Below are positions 56,661-64,000 of a DNA stretch of 64,000 nt, one piece after another. The stretch is taken from assembly GCF_023159225.1 (NCBI RefSeq), contig NC_063171.1:5785886-5849885 (forward strand). The letters are read 5' to 3'. Made by a program: the position numbers and the translations under genes. The DNA is from Perognathus longimembris pacificus. Taxonomy: Eukaryota; Chordata; Mammalia; Rodentia; Heteromyidae. Below the pieces are notes generated by a model. It did not search any database, had not been told where the DNA came from, and was given only the letters and a program-made list of their open reading frames with translations. Every line of letters starts with the position of its first letter. The stretch's first letter is position 1.

Positions 56661-58144
56661 AAATTCATTCTATACTTAAAATGAGTTGATTGTATTATCT
56701 GTAACTTATATCTCAATAAGTTAATTTTGTGGTGTGCATATTTGTATGTTTGTCTGCTTACCTACCTACCTATTTATCTGCCTCACCTACCTAGTGACAT
56801 GGCCAGACTTAGTCTTTTAATCTCATTTTCTAGATGCATTGCAAATTTTATACCTAAAATATTTTCTTGCTGCAATGTGAACCAATAAAACCAGGACCAG
56901 TTTCAACCCAAGAGAAATATATTGCAGTCATCTAGTTTAGTCAAATGTGGATGAATTTCTGCCATTGTGGAGCTGATGTAAATCTCATAAGGTCTGTGGC
57001 CAATCATGCAAAGATTGAAAGGGAAGCATCCCAATGTACAGAGCAAAAAGAAGGACAGTTGTAACACATAAGCACTGCATACCTCCATAGCTAGCACTTC
57101 TCTTATGAAGCCAGCATGGAAAATGTGCCCAGAGGCAATTTGTAAGATGGATTACCCCCAAAAATAATGACCCACTAGCACATAGTAAATAGAGATCCAC
57201 TAACCATAAAAGGATTCACTGAATGACTGGCCTGAGTGGTTTTATGGTCTCCTTCCTGCTCATTTTTCGTTTCCTCATTTCTCTCTGTACAGTGAACTCT
57301 GATACCATTCTTTTATAACAAAGGGTAAAATAGAGCAAGCTAATAAAAGGACCATGATTGGTTGCCCAGATGTGGACTCTAGTCTATGCCATGATTGCGG
57401 TTCTGGTTGACCAATGTACCACTGAGGCCCATCTTACTAGGTGCAGAGACCCCAACCCATCAGTTTCTAGTGGGGAGGCTCCCCTAGCACACATGCATAC
57501 CTGCCATGTCCAGCCTTGCCCAGAGAGCTCATGATGAAGTTAGAGATCAGCTCAACAACATTGTGATTAAAATGAAACAATCTGAAAGTGGTAGAAATGT
57601 GATGGGGAAAAATAAAATTTCCTAAGGCCTGCTCTTCTCTGATCAGAGAGACATGGTAATTTTTCACAAAGGAAGTGATTAGGTTTCTGTATTCCTATTT
57701 CCTTTACCTAGGCATAGCTAAGAATTGTATGAACAATCTTAAACTATTCCCTGTGAGGCAGAGGTTTACCTAAGTTGAAACTGAGAAGTGTTTTCACACA
57801 TATCAGTTACCCAGAATAATAGGATGTAAAACTAGGGGGATGAGGATTAGGGATTTTTTTCAAACTTTTTTTAATCTATAAATCTTTTTCTTCTATGTCA
57901 TTAAAGGAAAAGGATTTGAAAGTGTGCCTTGGATTCAATGTAATCTCCAGCCACACAGCAGGGAGAAACAGTGCAGAGCAAGGAGAACCACACAGAGAAA
58001 CCACTTTGTACCTCAGCACTTGTTCTTTGATAGATCCATTTAGCTCCAAAATTGACTTGGGCATATACTATATGTATCTCACACTTAGATGGGAATACTA
58101 TTGGACCCTTCGTATAGTTTGTTTGGACCTTATTTGGGGTTTTT
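56661..58144. other. Unique stretch
   Basis: A (CTAC)-like run lies near 56760-56775. No exon recognised. Confidence 0.45.
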
Positions 58145-58450
58145 TTATATTCTTTTTTTTATTGTCAAGATGATGCACAAAGGGGTTACAGTTACATGCT
58201 TAAGGTAGTGAATACACATACATTTCTTGTCATACCTGTTATCCCATTCCTCATTTTTCTCCCTCCTTTCCTCCCCCTATCCCTCACCTTAGTCCCCTTG
58301 CTTTCTTCATTATTTTTTCAAAAACAAACCAACAAACAAGCAAATAGTCTTATCCTTAATCTACATTGTCACTCTAGTCTACAATGCTTATATCCTCTAT
58401 GGTTATTAATTGTAAAACAATTCGTTCCAGATCAGGTGATATATACATAT

Positions 58451-58509
<59 letters not shown>

Positions 58510-59460
58510 CACATCTTTTGTTTTGCTTAGTGTAATCTGCTCCTTCTTTTTCTCTAATCCTCCTCTCCCGCCCTCCCCCCGACCCCTGAGCTGCTTGGTT
58601 TGTTCTCATCAGTGTCCACTGCAGCTGTTGGGCCCTTTTTACTGTATTTTCCCCCCATTTTCCATTTTCCATTCATTCTGTGCCCTCCTCCCATCTTCTT
58701 CCAGATGTGCACCTGTGTATGTCTTGTGTGAGGTAAAGGGCATAGGGTCCTTTAGTTTCTCTAAGATTAATTACGAAGAAGTCTTTTGCTTCCTTATCTT
58801 TAGTGTTCTTTACAGCCTGTATATTAAATTGTGTACATATGATTTTATGTACATGTGAATTAGTGTTTCACTTTTGGGTGCCTTTCTCCCAAGGCTGATC
58901 CTTTGTTTTCTAATCTCCCTGTGAAATGGTACCTTGGGTCCTGATTTCTTTGTTGTGTCTCTTTGTTATTTATTTCTAATATCCACATATCAGGGAGACC
59001 ATGCACCGTTGTTCTCTATGTTCTGGGCTTGTTTTGCTCAACATTATTTGTTAAAGGCCTGTCCATTTCCCTGCAAATACTATTATTTTATCATTTCTAA
59101 TAGCTGTTTAGAATTCCATTGTATATAGGTACCATATTTTTTGGATCCATTCATCTGTAGTGGGGCATCCGGGTTGTTTCTATATCTTAGTTATTGTGAA
59201 CTGTGCAGCCATAAACATGTATCTGCAGGTGTCCTTGTCATATCCTGGATCCTGTTGCTCAGGACAGATTCCTAGGAGTGGTATGGCTGGGTCATATGGT
59301 GTGTCTATGCTGAGTTTTTTGAGGAACCTCCAGACTGCTTACCAGAGTGGTTGTACTAATTTATATTCCCACCAGCAGTGCAGTAGGGTTGCTCTTTCTC
59401 CACATCCCCTCCAGCATCTGTTGTTTCTTATTTGGTTTTTAACATTCAGTCCAGTAAAAA
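58145..59460 (-). mobile_element. Antisense L1 3' end, older subfamily
   Basis: The T run and ttgtcaagatgatgcacaaaggggttacag mark the tail at left. A long 3'UTR includes C-rich tracts and a (CA)n at 58449-58507. The right part is ORF2 C-terminus in reverse (ggatccattcatctgtag, ggtatggctgggtcatatgg, cctccagactgcttaccagag). The plus-strand 220-codon frame at 58196-58858 is a chance frame through this 3'UTR. Confidence 0.88.
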
Positions 59461-59689
59461 GCATGAGCATTTTTTTTCAGAGCATTCACTTTCATCAGCA
59501 AACACTTATAGCAGTGGGCTAATTAGGAATTATACCATATGGGACATAAACTGATTTGCAGAGGTTCCCAAGTGAAAAAGCCACCATTCTGTTTCTCACA
59601 GGAAGCAACCAGTCCTTCCAAATAGTGAGCAAGGTATCTAAAGTCATAGTATGTGATTGCCGAGTTCTATTGGATTGATACTTTTTTAA

Positions 59690-59879
59690 ATCCAGTCCTG
59701 GGGCTTGAACTCAGGGCCTGAGCACTGTTCCTGGCCTCTTTTTGCTCAAGAATAGCACTCTACCATTTGAGCCACAGCAATACTTCTGGCTTTTTCTGTT
59801 TATGTGGTACTGAGGAATCAAACCCAGGGCTTCAAGCTTGCTAGACAAGCACTCTACCACTATGCCACATTCCCAGCCC
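59690..59879 (-). repeat. Dimeric ID SINE, older class, tail lost
   Basis: The TSD is TGGATTGATACTTTTTTAA (59671-59689, 59880-59898). The expected T run is almost absent and the element starts within atccagtcctgggg. Confidence 0.92.
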
Positions 59880-59898
59880 TGGATTGATACTTTTTTAA

Positions 59899-61774
59899 TA
59901 CTAAGGAGTTTGAATGCTGTACTTCCAGTGGTGTGCACACATACTAGTCCCTCTGACATTGCTTTTTGACCACACATACACACCTCACTCCCTTCACAGG
60001 CTTGCATTGCCTGCCCTCTATTTACTGGGGTTAAAGGATTACACCTATCTTAAGAGTTTTCTGTTAATTTTTTTTACTAACATCTTTCTTTCAAGGTGTT
60101 CTAGACTAAACCTAGTTGATCATCTCACTGTCCCTATATTCCAAGGGCTGATAGGGCTGATAGAAAATCACAAATGAGATGAGCCTCTAAGAGACACTGT
60201 ACCTGCATGGACAGTGGTAAGAAAACAAAGGTTATTTTACCTTGCACTTGAATATTCTTTGATGCCAGCCAAGTATTTCCTTGACCTTCCATCCAACCAC
60301 CTTCTCCACATGGGCTGCTGACCACATCCATTCCAGCAGTTGAGATGACATTTCTGATGATCGAACCCCAGCAATCCTGATCTTGAAGTTGCTCAGCCTT
60401 CAGTTTTTCTCAGATCTGCCGGCTAATTTGGCAGTTGCTTCGTTACTTAAAGCTTAGCTACAAAGAAACTGTTTTAAGGTATCTATTAAATTCACAGCTT
60501 GCTTCATTAAAAATCCCTTCATTAAAAAAGCAAACCAACCGAAGTGTTCACATGACCATGCCAGATGGAAGTGAACTAACTGCTCAGCGCCTGTGCTTTC
60601 AACCCGTCCACTGCTGGTAAAGGACTAATTTTAAGGGAAAAATCCAATTCCCTGCATTAAAAAGAATGACACAGGAAGATGCTGTTGTTTAAATTGTACT
60701 GATACTTGCAGTGAACTTGAACCCACACTCTCAAGAGGATCTGTGTCAGCAGGAGTAGCTGCTCCCTTTGTGAACCCATCTGACAACTTCTACAGGCAGA
60801 AGCTCAGACACAAAACACCAAAAATTGTTCTGCATGGCTTTATTTTTGTTCTGTTTCAAGAAATAGGAGGATGAAGAATAATATAAATGGCTGTGTATTC
60901 CCCTACCCAGAATGAACAAACATTATTAGCATTTTGTGAGCATTTTGTGTTCTATTCTAGAACAGCCTCTTTGTGACAGATAAAAAATACCTATGTATTG
61001 ACTAATTATCCTTAAGTATTCTTGGACAGGAGAAAAACACTTAGTATATCTGAGCATTAGACATGGTTTTGAAAGATTCTGGACTCTTGACTAAGTCCAA
61101 ATATAAGAGAACAAGGAGCACAGCAATCATTGGCTGCCAAAGGTAGAAGTTATTCCACGGGAGTTGGGGTGGCAGAGGTGAAGGTGTCCCTGGGCCACTG
61201 GGAGGTGAGCTTTGTAAAGGAGAGTCTGAGCGAGGACAGTGAAATGTCACTGAATGACTCCAGATGGTTATCATCATTCTCCTGAACCCTGCTGAAATAA
61301 CAAGCCACAATTAACTCTCAGAATTGCTTTGTGCACACTACAAGGTGCCATGTGGAATCAAAAGGAGACATAAATTGCAAAAGGCCTGGGAAGATTTCTG
61401 AAACAGCGAGATATAGAACATGCAGTGTGTCCCCACTTCATATGCCCTCCATGTGTTTCCTCAGTTTGAAATGTCAACAATTGTCTTTTAACTCCCAAGG
61501 AAGAATACATAGTTTTAAAGAAAGAGGCCTGGAACTATAGTGAGTAGTACATGAGTATGATTAAATGCTGACTCGTGGATGGTTGTTATTGGCAACAGGC
61601 ATTGCCAATAGGAATATGGTAACTTGTATAGCCTACAAATGAGCAAGGTAGAGACTACCTTCTGTTAGGCAATGGGAAGTCTGTGGTCCTGTGTCACTGA
61701 AATACCATGGCCTTAATTAATTTACTGTCAGTCCATCTACTTCTATTTCTAAGACACAAAACCATTCTTTTCTC
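59899..61774. other. Unique stretch
   Basis: No exon recognised. The minus-strand frame at 61041-61310 has a hydrophobic run but no family resemblance. Confidence 0.45.
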
Positions 61775-61862
61775 TTTTTTTCTAGTGGTAGGGTTTGAAC
61801 TGAAGGCCTCATGCTGGCTTGGCAGACACTCTACCTCTTGAGCCATTCCTTCAGTCCTAAAA
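61775..61862 (-). repeat. ID monomer
   Basis: agtggtagggtttgaactgaagg ... acactctacctcttgagcc: one reversed arm. Confidence 0.7.
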
Positions 61863-62197
61863 CAATAGTTTTCCTTTTGCTTTGTTTTTCTTTAATTGTG
61901 TTTACCCAATTCCTACACCGAAGGAAAATATTACATGTGATACACTTTAAATATTCATCTTACTTCAGAATCACAATGACCAAGACATTATCTCATTTTA
62001 TAAATTAGAGAGCTATGACTCAGAGGCATTTTGGCCATTTGTCTGGAGTCTCAGTCTCAGGGCCGCTTAAGTAAAGGCAGAAGAAGAATCTAAGTCTGTC
62101 TGGCCCCAAAGTCCACATAGTTTCAACCATACCTAGTCTATTTGTTTAATGGGACTAAACTACTACAGTAATAAACTACTCTAAACAGAGTGGCTTT
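61863..62197. other. Unique stretch with a MIR-like patch
   Basis: 61950-62110 contains tatctcattttataaattagagagctatgactcagaggc, which looks like a MIR. Confidence 0.5.
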
Positions 62198-62213
62198 AAA
62201 ACTATGAGAAACT

Positions 62214-62738
62214 TCTATTGTCACTTCACTGTATTTGATTTTGGTACCCTGTGTCTTTTTTTTTTTTTTTTTTGCTAGTCCTGAGACTTGAATTCAGGGC
62301 CTGGGCACTGTCTCTGAGCTTCCTTTGCTCAAGGCTAGCACTCTACCACTTGAGTCACAGCACTACTTCCAGCTTTTTCTGTTTTTGTGGTACTGAGGAA
62401 TCAAACCCAGGTCTTCATGCATGCTAGGCAAGCACTCTACCACTAAGCCACATTCCCAGCCAGTACCCTGTGTCTTACACATACATTTATCTGAATTGGG
62501 GAAGGGAAGGGGAACAACAAAATGGTGAGACAAAGGACAAATGGCAAACCAATGCAAGAACGTACTCACAAGACACTATGTTGGAAATGAACTTTACAAC
62601 TTGTGTGGGGAGGTGGGGGGAGGAAAAGTGGGAGAAAATGGGGGGGGTAACAATGTTAAGAAATGTACTCACTACCTTACATATGTACCTGTAATCCCTC
62701 TGTACATCACTGTGACAATAAAATTAAATTTAAAAAGA
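62214..62738 (+). mobile_element. L1 3' end interrupted by a SINE
   Basis: The TSD is AAAACTATGAGAAACT (62198-62213) versus AAAACTGTGAGAAACT (62739-62754). The 3'UTR has ggggaagggaaggggaac, a G tract (62604-62647) and the tail ctctgtacatcactgtgac. Confidence 0.9.
62258..62462 (-). repeat. Dimeric ID SINE, older class, inside L1
   Basis: The TSD is GTACCCTGTGTCTT (62244-62257, 62463-62476). Carries the gcatgctaggcaagcactc form. Confidence 0.94.
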
Positions 62739-62961
62739 AAAACTGTGAGAAACTCACATCTCTGAAGGCCAGGCAGTCTAAGATCACAGCGCCATAGTGG
62801 TCAGATTCTGGTGAAAGCCAAGTTGCAGACTTCAAACTTCTTCCCATGCCCTTGAATGACAGAAGGAAACAGAAAGTTCTCTTAGGTCTCTTTCTAACCC
62901 CAAGCATGAGGCTTGCTCTGGTGACCTAATCACTTTTGAAAGACTCCAACTCCAAACACTC

Positions 62962-63300
62962 TTTTTTTTAATTTAAATTTTATTGTAAAGATGATGTGCA
63001 GAGGGATTACAGTTACATAAGTCAGGTAATGAGTACAAAAAGAAATACCTGTTTGAACAGTGTTACCCTCCTCATTTTCTCCCACTTTCCCTCCCCTCCC
63101 CCGGGCCTCTTCTCCCTGAAGTTATAATGTTCATTTCCAATATAGTATCTAGCGAGTATCACTGCTGAATTGGTTCACTCTTTGTCCCACCATTTCTGTG
63201 ATTCCCCTTCCCATCCCCAATCAGATAAACTTACATACAAGACAAAAGGTAAAGATATCAAAAACAGTGAAAAAAGAGAATAAACCAAAGGGTAAAAAAG
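62962..63300 (-). mobile_element. Antisense L1 3' end
   Basis: T-rich start, then ttgtaaagatgatgtgcagagggattacag, C-rich 63084-63108 (reverse of the L1 G tract), ending in an A-rich run. Confidence 0.8.
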
Positions 63301-63479
63301 AAAGAAAGAAGAAAGAAAGAACAAGATACTCAGGATTTCAAACTATGAACTTCAGGATATATTCATTCCACAATACTCAGTTTCTTCCTTTGCCTATTGA
63401 CATGCATATGTGTACACACGTAGATCTAAGGACTTCTTTCCCATTAACTAGTCTTTCCACAGGACAAGATATGATTCAG

Positions 63480-63565
63480 AAAGAGGAGAGTATGTAAGTA
63501 GAATGCTTGCCTGCCATGTATAAGGCCCCAGTTTCAATCCCCAGTAGTGCAAAGGGCAAGATAAA
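63480..63565 (+). repeat. ID monomer
   Basis: gagagtatgtaagtagaatgcttgcc ... caatccccagtagtgc, one arm. Confidence 0.65.
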
Positions 63566-63963
63566 AAATAGAGAATAATATAATTATGCTCTTGTTTCCT
63601 CTTGACATTGAATTTGTTTATTAAATCCAGAGCTGTTAAGGATGAAGAAAGGAAAAATAAATGGAGCAGGGACAATTTTTTGGAGCAGGGAAACTAATCT
63701 GGTATGATAGTATGATGGCGGACATATGTCATTATCCATTTGTCAAAGGCTATGTAATATAAAACACTGAGCTTGAACGCTAGTGTAAGCTGTGGAACTT
63801 AAGTAATGATAGTGTGTCAGTGTAGGTTCAGCAATTACAACACATGTGCCATTCTGATGCGGGCTGTCGATAGTGACTGACACTGAAGGTAGTTAGGGAT
63901 ATATTGGAACTCTCTAGTTTTCATTCTTTTTACTGTGAAACAAAGTATAAAGTCTATTTATAT
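63566..63963. other. Unique stretch
   Basis: No feature recognised. Confidence 0.4.
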
Positions 63964-63964
63964 A

Positions 63965-64000
63965 AGGCTGGGAATGTGGCTTAGTGGTAAAGTGCTACCT
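63965..64000 (+). repeat. ID-type SINE cut by the window end
   Basis: aaggctgggaatgtggcttagtggtaaagtg is the start of an older-class ID left arm. The remainder is outside. Confidence 0.8.

Larger units (their letters stand above)
51948..64000 (+). other. Marchf3: Marchf3 intron following the RING-CH exon (window-truncated)
   Basis: The intron starts at the GTCAGT donor. No exon matching the next conserved segment of MARCHF3 (the first transmembrane region) was seen before 64000, so the intron is at least 12 kb. It holds two microsatellite-linked B1-dID copies, L1 tails, several dimeric IDs, a 1.3-kb antisense L1 remnant and the unrepetitive stretches listed separately. Confidence 0.7.

Noticed and set aside
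58196..58858. 220-codon frame, the longest in the window
   Set aside because: It runs antisense through an L1 3'UTR and a (CA)n tract (Thr-His run); low complexity.
61041..61310. Minus-strand frame of 89 codons with a hydrophobic segment
   Set aside because: No recognisable family, no splice or poly-A context, and length expected by chance in this much sequence.

Overview
This is a repeat-rich rodent genomic window that lies inside one protein-coding gene, Marchf3 (membrane-associated RING-CH-type E3 ubiquitin ligase 3), transcribed on the + strand. Only two coding exons fall here. The first coding exon (CDS 47701-47888, apparent exon start 47646) and the RING-CH exon (51743-51947) join in frame through a split serine codon and encode residues 1-131. 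The two transmembrane segments and C-terminus must lie beyond 64000. No upstream non-coding exon could be recognised. If one exists outside the window, 1-47645 is intron 1, 47889-51742 the next intron, and 51948-64000 part of the following one.

The SINE repertoire points to a rodent, most likely the Castorimorpha/Geomyoidea side (kangaroo rat, pocket mouse, gopher or beaver type). There are about 18 copies of a dimeric ID-type, tRNA-derived SINE and about 20 copies of a B1 monomer fused to an ID-like right arm (B1-dID type). Two rarer composites look like B1-B1-ID trimers. The species call is an inference from repeat structure only. The dimeric ID copies form an age series with at least three diagnostic sequence classes, and most still have target-site duplications (TSDs) that can be read.

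The LINE content is L1. There are young 5'-truncated copies (3472-4782, 17223-20407, 20640-21546, 25450-25974, 43393-44140, 62214-62738) and several older ones. The copy at 17223-20407 is a stratified locus: a degenerate ORF2 reverse-transcriptase segment carries a SINE inserted just after its FADD motif and a second L1 inserted further on, and it has a large internal deletion. Two L1 insertions here have two successive 3' tails inside a single TSD.

LTR elements are three ERVL-MaLR LTRs (2737-3025, 29020-29450, 41329-42085) and one complete solo LTR of class II (ERVK-like) form at 11283-11839, with TG...CA ends and a 6-bp TSD. Microsatellites are frequent, usually at SINE or L1 tails; two are long polypurine/polypyrimidine tracts.

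The most unusual single observation is at 25945-25976. A 32-nt match to the 5' half of tRNA-Ile(AAT), ending in the anticodon loop, sits between a truncated antisense L1 and its right-hand TSD. It looks like a tRNA half copied during the L1 integration. No bacterial-type system, CRISPR array or novel protein-coding operon is present. The remaining stretches are ordinary intronic sequence, with a few segments that look constrained but cannot be tested here.
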